Assembly: GCF_026342355.1 (NCBI RefSeq)
Contig: NZ_JAPEMV010000001.1
Location: 682,001 to 746,000 of the forward strand
From: Streptomyces sp. NBC_00249
GTDB taxonomy: Bacteria; Actinomycetota; Actinomycetes; Streptomycetales; Streptomycetaceae
Direction of reading: 5' to 3'
DNA: 64,000 bases
The translations under genes were made by a program, and so were the position numbers. Shown here one piece after another: positions 46,338-56,697 of the stretch. Numbering within the stretch: the first letter of the stretch is position 1; each line of letters opens with the position of its first letter. The notes beneath the pieces were generated by a model, which worked only from the letters and a program-made list of their open reading frames with translations, ran no database searches and had not been told where the DNA came from.

Positions 46338-47102
46338 GTGAGCAGCCAGGCGCAGGAGCAGGACGAGGGCCCCGGCGGGGCGCGGCGCTACCGCCGGGAG
46401 GACGTCGCGGCGGCGGCGGGGGTCAAGGTACGCAACCTGCGCTACTACCAGGAGCGCGGGCTGCTGCCGCCCCCGCGCCGCGAGGGCCGGATCGCGTGGT
46501 ATTCGGACGACCACCTGACGCGGCTGCGGTTGATCAGCGATCTGCTGGGGCGCGGGTACACCGTCAACGGCATCGGTGAGCTGCTGGCCGCCTGGGAGCA
46601 GGGCGGCGGGCTGTCCCAGCTGCTGGGCCTGGAGCGGGAGATGACCCGGGACTGGGTGCGGGAGGAGCCGGTGACGATGACCCGGGCCGAGCTGCGCGAG
46701 CTGTTCGGCCCGGCGGCGACGGCCGAGGACACCCGGCGGGCGGCGGAGGCCGGTTACGTACGGGTGGAGGGGGACCTGGTCACGTATCCGAACCGGCGGC
46801 TGCTGGAGGCGACGGTGGCGCTGGTGCGGCAGGGGGTGCCGCTCGGGGAGATCCTGGACGCGGGGGACTTCCTGCAGATCCAGGCGGCCGCGCTCGCGGA
46901 CCGGTTCGTCGGACTGTTCCGGCGGCATGTGATCGGCCCGGACGGGCTGGAGCGGCTTTCGGCCACCCGACTGGATCAGATCAGCGCGGCGGTGGCGGCG
47001 CTGCGGCCGGTGGCCGGTGAGGTCGTGGCCGCCGAGTTCGCGCGGGCGATGGCCCGGCGGGTGGAGGCGGAGGTCGCCGAACTGCTGCGTACGGAGCAGT
47101 AG
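46338..47102 (+). CDS. MerR-family transcriptional regulator
   Basis: The winged helix reads YRREDVAAAAGVKVRNLRYYQERGLLPPPRREGRIAWYSDDHLTRLRLISDLLGRGYTVNGI. The 170-residue C-terminal region is helical with no metal-binding Cys. The ligand is unknown. It is 28 bp after the rRNA methyltransferase gene but has its own -10 box. Confidence 0.9.
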   Translation: MSSQAQEQDEGPGGARRYRREDVAAAAGVKVRNLRYYQERGLLPPPRREGRIAWYSDDHLTRLRLISDLLGRGYTVNGIGELLAAWEQGGGLSQLLGLEREMTRDWVREEPVTMTRAELRELFGPAATAEDTRRAAEAGYVRVEGDLVTYPNRRLLEATVALVRQGVPLGEILDAGDFLQIQAAALADRFVGLFRRHVIGPDGLERLSATRLDQISAAVAALRPVAGEVVAAEFARAMARRVEAEVAELLRTEQ

Positions 47103-47210
47103 GAGTCGGCCGAAAAGGTGCGCTCGCACAACCTTGCCAACCACCATTGGCACTCTTACATTCAACTCGTCGGTAACAAAGGTGCACAGCCGAGATGTTG
47201 GGACGATCTC

Positions 47211-48975
<1,765 letters not shown>

Positions 48976-49044
48976 GCCCGTGACGGCCCCCGGCGCCGGA
49001 TAATTGCGTTGCCCCGGGATCAGGGCCGGGCGAAGCTCGGGGGC

Positions 49045-49350
49045 ATGTCACAGACCACCGAACAACAGGAGACCGCGGCCCGGACCGGGCGCGCGGGCGT
49101 GGAGGACCTCTTCCGCGGCGGCCGGCTCATCGCGGTCCCGCGCAAGGCGGCCCGGCGCGAACAGCTCCTGGCCCACCTCTGCACGACCCTCTTCGAGACC
49201 GGCCGGGACTACACGGAGCCCGAGGTGAACGACGCGCTGCGGACCGTCCACGAGGACTGTTCCGCGCTGCGCCGCTATCTGATCACCTCGGGCCACCTCA
49301 CCCGGACCCGGGACGGCAGCAGCTACCGCCGTTCGACGACCACCCGGTAG
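49045..49350 (+). CDS. DUF2087 protein
   Basis: The 101-residue protein has the DUF2087 winged-helix pattern: LIAVPRKAARREQLLAHLCTTLFETGRDYTEPEVNDALRTVHEDCSALRRYLITSGHLTRTRDGSSYRR. It probably binds DNA, but targets are unknown. Its end overlaps the end of the convergent phosphoesterase gene by 28 nt. Confidence 0.88.
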   Translation: MSQTTEQQETAARTGRAGVEDLFRGGRLIAVPRKAARREQLLAHLCTTLFETGRDYTEPEVNDALRTVHEDCSALRRYLITSGHLTRTRDGSSYRRSTTTR

Positions 49351-50090
49351 TGGGTGGTCAGCCGCCCGTCGTCGCCCAGCACGTGGAAGGCGACCGCGGG
49401 CGGCTCGTCCATGTGCACGTGGTGCTCCGGACCATCCTGCCGCTCCCAGGGGAGCCGCAGCGTGGACACCACTCCGGGGGCCACGAGCAGCGGGCGGCCC
49501 GCGAAGGTGGTGACGGCCGCCGTGTGGGCGTGCCCGCACAGGAAGGCCCGCAGGTGCGGGTGGCGTTCGGCGAGCGCCGCGAGGCGTTCCTCGCCGAACT
49601 GCCGGATCCCGTCCACGTACGGGGTGTGCAGCGGGACCGGCGGGTGGTGGAAGGCGACCAGGACGGGAACCTCGTGCGGGGTGTCGTCGAGGATGCCGTC
49701 GAGCCAGTCCAGGGTGGAGTCCTCCAGCATGCCGTGGTGCTCGCCGGGCACGGAGGAGTCGCACACCGCCAGGACGAAGCCGTCGCCGCGCAGCACCTGG
49801 TCGACGGGCCCGCCGGACGGGTTGTCCTCCTCGCCCAGCAGGCCGCGCCGGAAGGCCCGGCGCTCGTCGTGGTTGCCGGGGCAGACGACCGTCGGGTGGC
49901 GGGAGTCGAGCGCCTTGCGGGCCTGTTCGTACTCGTGCGCCGCGCCGTTGTCGGCTATGTCCCCGCTGACCAGGACCGCGTCCAGGTCGTAGGGCAGAGC
50001 GTCCAGGTACTCCATGACGGCGCGGGTGCGCTCGAGGGCGCGGGGCCCGCCGTCCAGGTGGACGTCGCTGAGGTGGGCGATCACGATCAC
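49323..50090 (-). CDS. Calcineurin-like metallophosphoesterase
   Basis: The 255-residue protein contains all five metal motifs: DVHLD, GDIADN, GNHDE, FHHPP and CGHAHT. This is the CpdA/Icc-type cyclic-nucleotide phosphodiesterase pattern. GTG 50090 is chosen because AGGAG lies 10 nt upstream and the conserved VIVIAHLSDVH begins there; a longer frame starts at 50153. Confidence 0.93.
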   Translation of the reverse strand: MIVIAHLSDVHLDGGPRALERTRAVMEYLDALPYDLDAVLVSGDIADNGAAHEYEQARKALDSRHPTVVCPGNHDERRAFRRGLLGEEDNPSGGPVDQVLRGDGFVLAVCDSSVPGEHHGMLEDSTLDWLDGILDDTPHEVPVLVAFHHPPVPLHTPYVDGIRQFGEERLAALAERHPHLRAFLCGHAHTAAVTTFAGRPLLVAPGVVSTLRLPWERQDGPEHHVHMDEPPAVAFHVLGDDGRLTTHYRVVVERR

Positions 50091-50180
50091 GGGCGGTGGC
50101 TCCTTCGTCGCGGGTACGGGCCCGCCCCGGGGAGGTCCGTGACGATCGGTCACGCTCCCGCCGGAGAGGGCCCGTTCACC

Positions 50181-52373
50181 TTATGCGACGGGGTCGGACG
50201 GCCTGCGGCGCGCCCGGGACCGCGCCAGCAGCGCCCAGCCGGCCGCCGTGAGCACCACCGCGCCGCCCGCTAGGCCCGCCACGGCCGCGCCGGTCGAGGC
50301 GAGGGCGCCGCCGGCGGCGGGGGTGGTTCCCGTACCGCCGCCCACGGTGCTGCCACCGCCGCCCACCGTGCCGGAGCCGGCCGCGGTGGCTCCGCCGCCC
50401 GTGGTGGTTGCTGAGCCGCCTGAGCCGCTGGTGCCACCCGTGGACCCCGTGCCGCCCGCGCTGCCGGTGGATCCCGCGGATCCCGTGCCGCCGGTGGATC
50501 CGTCGGTGCCGCCGCCCGTCGTGGTGCCCGGGTCGGGGGCGGGTGCGGTGACGGTCAGGGTGACCGGTGCGGTGCGGCTGGTGCCGCCCGCGTTGCGGAA
50601 CTCCGCCCGGTAGCGGCGGCCGTCGTGCGCGGCCTCGGCCGTGAAGGCGTACGTCGTCGCGGTCGCGCCCTCCACCGCCGTCCAGGTCCGGCCGCCGTCC
50701 GCGCTGCTCTGCCAGGACACGGCGGGCGCCGGGGTCCCCTCGGCCCGCGCGGTCAGCGTGACCCGTTCGCCCACCACGGCGGTCCGGCCGGTCGGGCCCT
50801 GCGTCACCGTAGGGGAGACGGAGCGCTCCAGCCGGGTGATCCGTCCTTCCGCCGGGCTGGAGACGAACACCGCCGCGCCGCCCGGTGCGACGGCCAGCGC
50901 GGCGGCTCCCGCCTGGCCGTGGTTGCCGGGCAGGCGGACCGGTTTCGCGGCTTCCCGGAGGTCCCCGGTGCGGTGGACGGTGAGCGTCCCGTCGTTGTCG
51001 TTGCCGGGCTGGGAGGGGTCTCCCCCGTCCTGCCAGACGACGAACGCCTCGTGCGTGACGGGGTCGAACCGCGCCGCCCGGGGCATGTCGGTGCCCCGGA
51101 CCGTACCCAGCCGCCTGCCCGCGGCGTCGTGGACCACGACGGAGGTGTCGAGGCCGACCCAGACGGCGCCGGTCCGCGGATCCACCTCGGTGAAGCCGCC
51201 GAAGCCGTCCCCGGCCGGGAGTTCGACGCTCGCCGTGACCCGGAAGGTCCCGGTGTCGACCCGGTGGAGGCGGCGGGCCGCGATGTCGGTGAACCAGACC
51301 GCCCCGCGCGCCGCGTCGACCGCGAACTCCTCGCCGCCCTCCAGGGTGAGGGTGCGTTTCACCGCGGCCGTCGCGATGTCCACCTCCGACAGGACGGGGC
51401 CCTGCGCGACCAGCACCGTCCCGGGGGTGACCCCGGGCGCGGCGTCCGTCACGGTCCGGCCGGACAGCCACGCGCCCGCCGCCGCGGCGTCCCCGTCCTT
51501 GGCGGTGCCGATGCCGCGCAGCGGGTAGCCGAACACCACCCCGTCGCCGGGGAGCGGGGCGATGATCCGGCGTACCGCCCGCCGGCCGAGGGCGCTGTTC
51601 GCCCCGGGGGCCTGGCTGACGGTGCTGCGCAGCGTGCCGTCCGCCGGGTTCAGGACGTGCAGTCCGCTCTCGTCGGTGGCGGCGGTGTCGGGCAGGTCCT
51701 CCGAACCGACGTACAGCTTCCCGGAGTCGGGGTGCAGCGCGAGGTCGCGCGGTCGGCCCGCCGTGGTGAAGTCCGCCACGGGCCGGTACGCGACCGTGCC
51801 CTGCGGTACGTCCACCCCCTCGCCCCCGGGACCGGTGGGCTCCTGTCCCCGGAAGGCGACCGGTACGCGGACGTCCTGGGAGCGGTCGCCGGCGTCCCGG
51901 TGGTCGACGCGGGTGACGACGGAGCAGGCGACCTGGGTGCAGTCCAGGCCGTCGGCGCGGGCCGTGAGCGTCAGTTCCACGTCGAAGCCGCCGCCTTCGC
52001 CGTAGGCGGTGGCCAGTTCGCCCGCGTGCGCGTCGCCCGGGGGCACGATCCACTGCGAGGCCTTGGAGCCCGTACCGGCGCCGCCGGCGCACGGTGCGGG
52101 GATCCGGTTGTCGCCGTTGTCCTTGCAGAAGGCGACGTAGATGCCCTTCGCCCGGTCGAACCCGGCCCCGGTGACGCGGACGGTCTGGCCGGCCGGGTCC
52201 AGTCCGGAGGCGGTGGAGACGGTCAGCTTCTGCCCGTCCGGACCCTGTACGGTCCGGCCCGGCCCGGTGGCGGAGGCCGCCGGGCCCGCGGCGGCGGCCG
52301 AGGCGAGGAGGAGGGCCAGCGCGGAGGCGGCGGAGGCGGCCCGGCCGGGGGTGAGGGGGTGGCGGGGTGTCAT
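50181..52373 (-). CDS. Cell-wall-anchored beta-propeller protein (LAxTG sortase substrate)
   Basis: The product is about 730 residues. A signal peptide (to about residue 35) leads into a neocarzinostatin/Ig-like domain VTGAGFDRAKGIYVAFCKDNG with paired Cys. A six- or seven-bladed NHL/YVTN-like propeller follows (about 190-480, for example ADFTTAGRPRDLALHPDSGKLYVGSE), then an Ig-like domain (about 490-590) and a Gly/Thr/Ser-rich linker. The C-terminus has LASTG, a hydrophobic stretch and RSRARRRP, the LAxTG signal of class E sortases. Its start overlaps the upstream gene's stop (TGATG). That gene has an iron box, so both are probably iron-repressed. Confidence 0.9.
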   Translation of the reverse strand: MTPRHPLTPGRAASAASALALLLASAAAAGPAASATGPGRTVQGPDGQKLTVSTASGLDPAGQTVRVTGAGFDRAKGIYVAFCKDNGDNRIPAPCAGGAGTGSKASQWIVPPGDAHAGELATAYGEGGGFDVELTLTARADGLDCTQVACSVVTRVDHRDAGDRSQDVRVPVAFRGQEPTGPGGEGVDVPQGTVAYRPVADFTTAGRPRDLALHPDSGKLYVGSEDLPDTAATDESGLHVLNPADGTLRSTVSQAPGANSALGRRAVRRIIAPLPGDGVVFGYPLRGIGTAKDGDAAAAGAWLSGRTVTDAAPGVTPGTVLVAQGPVLSEVDIATAAVKRTLTLEGGEEFAVDAARGAVWFTDIAARRLHRVDTGTFRVTASVELPAGDGFGGFTEVDPRTGAVWVGLDTSVVVHDAAGRRLGTVRGTDMPRAARFDPVTHEAFVVWQDGGDPSQPGNDNDGTLTVHRTGDLREAAKPVRLPGNHGQAGAAALAVAPGGAAVFVSSPAEGRITRLERSVSPTVTQGPTGRTAVVGERVTLTARAEGTPAPAVSWQSSADGGRTWTAVEGATATTYAFTAEAAHDGRRYRAEFRNAGGTSRTAPVTLTVTAPAPDPGTTTGGGTDGSTGGTGSAGSTGSAGGTGSTGGTSGSGGSATTTGGGATAAGSGTVGGGGSTVGGGTGTTPAAGGALASTGAAVAGLAGGAVVLTAAGWALLARSRARRRPSDPVA

Positions 52374-52924
52374 CACTGGTTGAAGGTCACCGGGACGTGG
52401 ACGTCGTACTTGCGGTTGGCGGAGTTGAAGTGGTCGGCGCGGGTGACGACGGCGCACTCGACGGTCTCGCCGCAGATCTGGCCGCCGCCGAGGTCCGCCT
52501 TGACGTGGATGGTGACGCTGAAGGTGCCGCCGGCGCCGAAGCGGGAGGTGTTGGGCAGGGTCCCGCCGAAGGTGTTGTTGATCCAGTGCGAGGCGCCGGT
52601 GGTGCCCGCCTGGTCCGAACCGCCGAGGCACGGGGTGGGCTTGTCGGCGCCCTGCGGGCCGTTCACCGCGCAGAGGCCGACGTATATGCCCTTCGCGGTG
52701 TTGAAACCGCTGCCGGTGACCGTGACGTTCTCCCCGGCTGCGGCCGCGGTACCGGGCGCGGTGACGCTCAGCTGGTAGGTCGCGCCGTCCGTCACCGTGC
52801 GGGTGGCGGTGGCCGCGGAGGCCGAGCCTGCCATGCCGAGGGCCAGGGCCACGGCCGCGGTGGCCGCGAAGGCCGCGCGGGCGGTGAGCCGTACGGCGGC
52901 GCGGGGCAGGAGGGCAGCACGCAT
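52373..52924 (-). CDS. Secreted neocarzinostatin/Ig-like domain protein, iron-regulated
   Basis: The 183-residue protein has a signal peptide ending GMAGSASAATA. One beta domain resembles the first domain of the downstream protein: VTVTGSGFNTAKGIYVGLCAVNG, CLGG and QICGETVECAVVTRADHFN. Cys pairs suggest disulfides. The role may be surface heme or iron capture together with the anchored partner; this rests on the iron box at 52968-52986, 44 bp upstream, not on a known family. Confidence 0.87.
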   Translation of the reverse strand: MRAALLPRAAVRLTARAAFAATAAVALALGMAGSASAATATRTVTDGATYQLSVTAPGTAAAAGENVTVTGSGFNTAKGIYVGLCAVNGPQGADKPTPCLGGSDQAGTTGASHWINNTFGGTLPNTSRFGAGGTFSVTIHVKADLGGGQICGETVECAVVTRADHFNSANRKYDVHVPVTFNQ

Positions 52925-52967
52925 GGAGGACGCCTTTCCGAGAAGGGGGTTGGCCGAAGTGATCGAC

Positions 52968-52986
52968 TTAGGTAAGGCTAACCTAA
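52968..52986 (-). promoter_or_regulatory. DmdR1/IdeR iron box
   Basis: TTAGGTAAGGCTAACCTAA is a 19-bp dyad matching the actinobacterial iron box consensus, with one mismatch between arms. It lies directly upstream of the secreted protein gene pair, predicting repression by iron-loaded DmdR1/IdeR. Confidence 0.9.
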
Positions 52987-53062
52987 TGACGATCGCCCCG
53001 GCACCCTCCGCTTCCGGTCTGGCCGGTTCCCGCCCTCCTGTCCTGTTCCGCCCCTCTTCTCG

Positions 53063-54490
53063 TCATCCCCGGTAGGCCTCCAGCAGCCGGAGCCAGACCT
53101 CGCTGATCGTCGGGAAGGCCGGAACCGCGTGCCACAGCCGGTCGATCGGCACCTCGCCGGCCACCGCGATCGTGGCCGCGTGCAGCAGCTCCGCCGCGCC
53201 CGGGCCGACGAAGGTGGCCCCCAGCAGCACCTCCCGGTCCAGATCGACCACCATCCGGGCACGCCCCCGGTACCCGTCCGCGTACAAGCCCGCGCCCGAG
53301 ACCTTCCCGAGGTCGTGGTCGACGGCGCGCACCCGGCGGCCGGAGCGCTCCGCCTCCGCCAGGGTCAGGCCTACAGCGGCGGCCTCCGGGTCGGTGAACA
53401 CGGCCTGCGGCAGGGCCGCGGTGTCGGCGGTCGCCGCGTGCGCGCCCCAGCGGGCCGTGTCCGGGGAGTCGCCCTTCGCGCGGGCCGCGATGGCCGCGCC
53501 GGCGATACGGGCCTGGTACTTGCCCTGGTGGGTCAGCAGCGCGCGGTGGTTGACGTCCCCGACGGCGTACAGCCAGTCGTAGCCGGTCACCCGGCAGCTC
53601 TCGTCCACGCCGATCCAGTCGCCGGGGGTCAGGCCCACCGTGTCCAGCCCGATGTCCTCGGTCCGCGGGGCCCGGCCCGTCGCCATCAGCAGCTCGTCGC
53701 CCTCCAGGGCCTCGCCGCCCTCCAGCACCACCGTCACCGGCCCGGTCGGCCCGTCCCGTACGACGGCCTCGACCGCCACACCGGTACGGACGACCGCGCC
53801 CGCCTCGCACAGCGACGCGGCGACCAGCTCCCCCGCGAAGGGCTCCATGCGCGGCAGCAGCCCGGAGCCCCGTACGAGGACGGTGACCTGCGAGCCCAGC
53901 GCCTGCCAGGCGGTGGCCATCTCGGCGGCCACGACCGAACCGCCGACGACCAGCAGCCGGCCGGGCGCCTGCCGGGCCGAAGTGGCCTCGCGGCTGGTCC
54001 AGGGCCGGGCACCGGCGATCCCCGGCAGGTCCGGGACCACCGCCCGGGTGCCGGTGGCGACGACCACGGCATGCCGGGCGGAGAGCACGTGGTGCTCGCC
54101 CTCCGGGCTGGTCACGGCGACCTTGCGGATCCCGTAGAGGCGCCCGTGGCCCCGGTAGACGTGCGCGTCGATGGAATCGAGCCAGTCGATCTGGCCCTCG
54201 TCCTTCCAGTCGCCCGTCCAGTAGTCGCGGTGCGCGAACACCGCCTCCGCGTCGAGCGGTCCCGCGACGGAACCCGCCAGCCCGGGCACCCGGCGCGCGT
54301 CGGCCCGGGCGAGCGCCGGGCGCAGCAGCGCCTTGCTGGGGATGCAGGCCCAGTACGAGCACTCCCCGCCGACGAGCTCGCTCTCCACCAGGGCCGTGCT
54401 GAGCCCGGCGGCGCGGGTCCGGTCGACGATGTTCTCGCCGGCCGGGCCCCCGCCGAGCACCACGACGTCGTACTCCACCGCTTCAGTCAT
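53063..54490 (-). CDS. Pyridine nucleotide-disulfide oxidoreductase (flavoprotein)
   Basis: The 475-residue protein has the FAD motif VVVLGGGPAGENI, a redox-active pair C-SYWA-C in GGECSYWACIPSK, the NAD(P) motif VVGGSVVAAEMA and the FAD-binding YAVGDV. The dimerisation domain ends it. The usual active-site His-Glu near the C-terminus is not evident (HAVPAFPTISEVW has a His). It resembles mercuric reductase or dihydrolipoamide dehydrogenase relatives, but the substrate is open. It is close to the thioredoxin gene in the same direction. Confidence 0.92.
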   Translation of the reverse strand: MTEAVEYDVVVLGGGPAGENIVDRTRAAGLSTALVESELVGGECSYWACIPSKALLRPALARADARRVPGLAGSVAGPLDAEAVFAHRDYWTGDWKDEGQIDWLDSIDAHVYRGHGRLYGIRKVAVTSPEGEHHVLSARHAVVVATGTRAVVPDLPGIAGARPWTSREATSARQAPGRLLVVGGSVVAAEMATAWQALGSQVTVLVRGSGLLPRMEPFAGELVAASLCEAGAVVRTGVAVEAVVRDGPTGPVTVVLEGGEALEGDELLMATGRAPRTEDIGLDTVGLTPGDWIGVDESCRVTGYDWLYAVGDVNHRALLTHQGKYQARIAGAAIAARAKGDSPDTARWGAHAATADTAALPQAVFTDPEAAAVGLTLAEAERSGRRVRAVDHDLGKVSGAGLYADGYRGRARMVVDLDREVLLGATFVGPGAAELLHAATIAVAGEVPIDRLWHAVPAFPTISEVWLRLLEAYRG

Positions 54491-54533
54491 GCGGTCCAGT
54501 GTCACCGCAGGCCCGGGGCGGTGTCCCGCAATC

Positions 54534-54959
54534 TCAGGCCTCCGGCGTGCCGGTGGACCCCTCCGCCGCTTCCGCCGTGCCGGACTGCTGTCCGGCGGAC
54601 TTCTGGTCGGCGGCGATCTTCGCCCGGATCTCGTCCATGTCGAGGGCGCGGGCCCGACCGATGAGGTCGGTCAGCGCGGCCTCCGGCAGGGCTCCGGGCT
54701 GCGCGAAAACGGCCACCTGATCCCGGACGATCATGAGCGTCGGGATCGAGGTGATCTGGAAGGCCGCGGCCAGCTCCTGCTGGGCCTCGGTGTCCACCTT
54801 GGCGAAGACCAGGTCGGGGTTGGCCTCGGCGGCCTTCTCGTAGACGGGGGCGAACTGCAGGCAGGGCCGGCACCAGCCCGCCCAGAAGTCGATCAGCACG
54901 AACGGGTTCTCGCTGACCGTCCGGTCGAAGTTCTCCTTGGTGAGCTCGACTGTAGCCAC
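54534..54959 (-). CDS. Thioredoxin
   Basis: The 141-residue thioredoxin has active site WCRPC in FVLIDFWAGWCRPCLQFAP and cis-Pro in SIPTLMIV. The second residue of the CxxC is Arg instead of the usual Gly, which should raise or change redox potential. A 30-residue extension rich in Ala, Ser and Gly follows the fold. GTG start with GGAGG 10 nt upstream. Confidence 0.95.
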   Translation of the reverse strand: MATVELTKENFDRTVSENPFVLIDFWAGWCRPCLQFAPVYEKAAEANPDLVFAKVDTEAQQELAAAFQITSIPTLMIVRDQVAVFAQPGALPEAALTDLIGRARALDMDEIRAKIAADQKSAGQQSGTAEAAEGSTGTPEA

Positions 54960-55072
54960 GGTGTCCAGACCTCCTGATTGCTGCTTGTCCTGCTTGAACG
55001 ACCGGGCGGCCCGGCGAATTCCTCCCGGCCCGGACGGGGTCCGGGGCGGAACGGCGGGGCGGGACGGCGGGG

Positions 55073-56512
55073 TCAGAAGGGGTGGCCGGGGGCGGTGGTG
55101 CGGAGCGTGGTCCAGCGCAGCTCGGTGAAGGCGTCGAGGTTCGCCTCACCGCCGAAGCGGGCACCCGTTCCGGAGACGCCGACCCCGCCGAACGGGGCCA
55201 CCGCCTCGTCGTTCACCGTCTGGTCGTTGACGTGCGCGATGCCGGTCGGGATGCGCCCGGCCAGCTCCAGGCCGTGCGCCGCGTCGCGGGTGACGATGCC
55301 CAGCGACAGCCCGTACGGGCCCGCCGAGGCCAGCTCCACCGCCTCGTCCTCCGTGGTGAAGGAGCGTACGGGGGCCACCGGGCCGAAGACCTCCTCCGCG
55401 TAGGCGGGGGTGTCGTCGGCCACGCCCGCGAGCACGGTCGGCCGGTAGAAGAGGCCCTGGTGGGTGCCGCCGGCGACGAGCTTCGCGCCCTGCTCGACAC
55501 TGGCCTCCACCAGCCCGTGGACCCGCTCCAGCTGGCCGCGGTCGAGCAGCGGGCCCAGGTGCACCCGCTCGCGGTGGGGGTCCCCGACGGCGAGGGCCTC
55601 GGCGCGCGCCGCGAGCCGCTCCACGTACTCGTCGTAGAGGGAGGCGTGCACGAGGTGGCGTCCGGCGGTCATGCAGATCTGGCCCTGGTGGAAGAAGGAG
55701 CCCCAGGAGGCCTGGGCGACGGCGGCCTCGACATCGGCGTCGGCGAGGACGACGAGGGCGGAGTTCCCGCCCAGCTCCAGGTGGGCGCGCTTGAGGTGAC
55801 GGCCCGCCAGCTCGCCGACGGTCCGGCCGGCGGCGGTGGAGCCGGTGAAGGACACCACCCGCACGCGCGGGTCGGTGACCACGGCCGCCCCGGTCCCCGC
55901 CCCGCCGGGCAGGACGTGCAGCAGCCCGGCCGGCAGCCCGGCGGCGGCGAACACGGCGGCCAGCGCGAGGCCCCCGCAGACGGCCGTGCGGTGGTCCGGC
56001 TTGAGCAGTACGGCGTTGCCGAGGGCGAGCGCGGGCGCGACGGAGCGGATGGACAGGATCAGCGGGGCGTTGAAGGGCGCGACGACCCCGACCACGCCGG
56101 CCGGGACACGGCGGGTGAAGGACAGCCGGGGCGCCTCGCTCGCCAGCACCTGCCCGGCCGGACGGGAGGCCAGGGCCGCGGCCTCGTAGCACTCCTGGGC
56201 GGCGACGTGCAGCTCGAAGTCGGCCTTGCCGGGGATGGAACCCGACTCCCGGACCAGCCACTCGCGCAGCTCATCGGCATGGGCGGAGAACAGGTCGCCG
56301 GCGCGGCGCAGCACGGCCGCCCGCTCCAGGTGGGTGGCGTGCGCCCAGTCGCGCTGCGCCGCCTGGGCCCGTACCGCGGCCTCCGCGACGTCGGCGGGCG
56401 AGGCGAGGTCGAGGGTGGCGAGGGTACGGCCGGTGGCGGGTTCGACGACCGGGGCCGTGCCGCCGGTGAGGGTGGGTCCGTCCTGCCAGAGCGTCGGGTC
56501 GAGGAGCGGCAT
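55073..56512 (-). CDS. Aldehyde dehydrogenase, benzaldehyde-dehydrogenase-like
   Basis: This 479-residue NAD(P)-dependent dehydrogenase has VAPFNAPLILSIRSVAPALALGNAVLLKP and FTGSTAAGR. The catalytic Glu is in LELGGNSALVV and the catalytic Cys in FFHQGQICMTAGR. EEVFGPVAPV and FGGVGVSGTG follow. The pattern is that of benzaldehyde or vanillin dehydrogenases, so an aromatic aldehyde is likely. Upstream lies a thiolase gene of the beta-ketoadipate type in the same orientation; both may serve aromatic degradation. Confidence 0.93.
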   Translation of the reverse strand: MPLLDPTLWQDGPTLTGGTAPVVEPATGRTLATLDLASPADVAEAAVRAQAAQRDWAHATHLERAAVLRRAGDLFSAHADELREWLVRESGSIPGKADFELHVAAQECYEAAALASRPAGQVLASEAPRLSFTRRVPAGVVGVVAPFNAPLILSIRSVAPALALGNAVLLKPDHRTAVCGGLALAAVFAAAGLPAGLLHVLPGGAGTGAAVVTDPRVRVVSFTGSTAAGRTVGELAGRHLKRAHLELGGNSALVVLADADVEAAVAQASWGSFFHQGQICMTAGRHLVHASLYDEYVERLAARAEALAVGDPHRERVHLGPLLDRGQLERVHGLVEASVEQGAKLVAGGTHQGLFYRPTVLAGVADDTPAYAEEVFGPVAPVRSFTTEDEAVELASAGPYGLSLGIVTRDAAHGLELAGRIPTGIAHVNDQTVNDEAVAPFGGVGVSGTGARFGGEANLDAFTELRWTTLRTTAPGHPF

Positions 56513-56697
56513 GGCGCGGGGCCTCCGGATGGGGATCGGCGGGGCGGGGGGCGGCAGCACGCGCCATCGTGCCATGCCGTCGGCACCACTTCTGTTCAGT
56601 TATTGGGCAGTTGACGGGGTGGGGTGACCTGAAATGATCGACTGGGCCTGGGTGTGGTGGAGTTCGGTGGTGGACCGTCGGGGCCGGCCGCGAGTAC

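Noticed and set aside
50625..52778. 717-codon + strand open frame
   Set aside because: It is the antisense of the iron-regulated secreted protein genes, which have signal peptides and a sorting signal.
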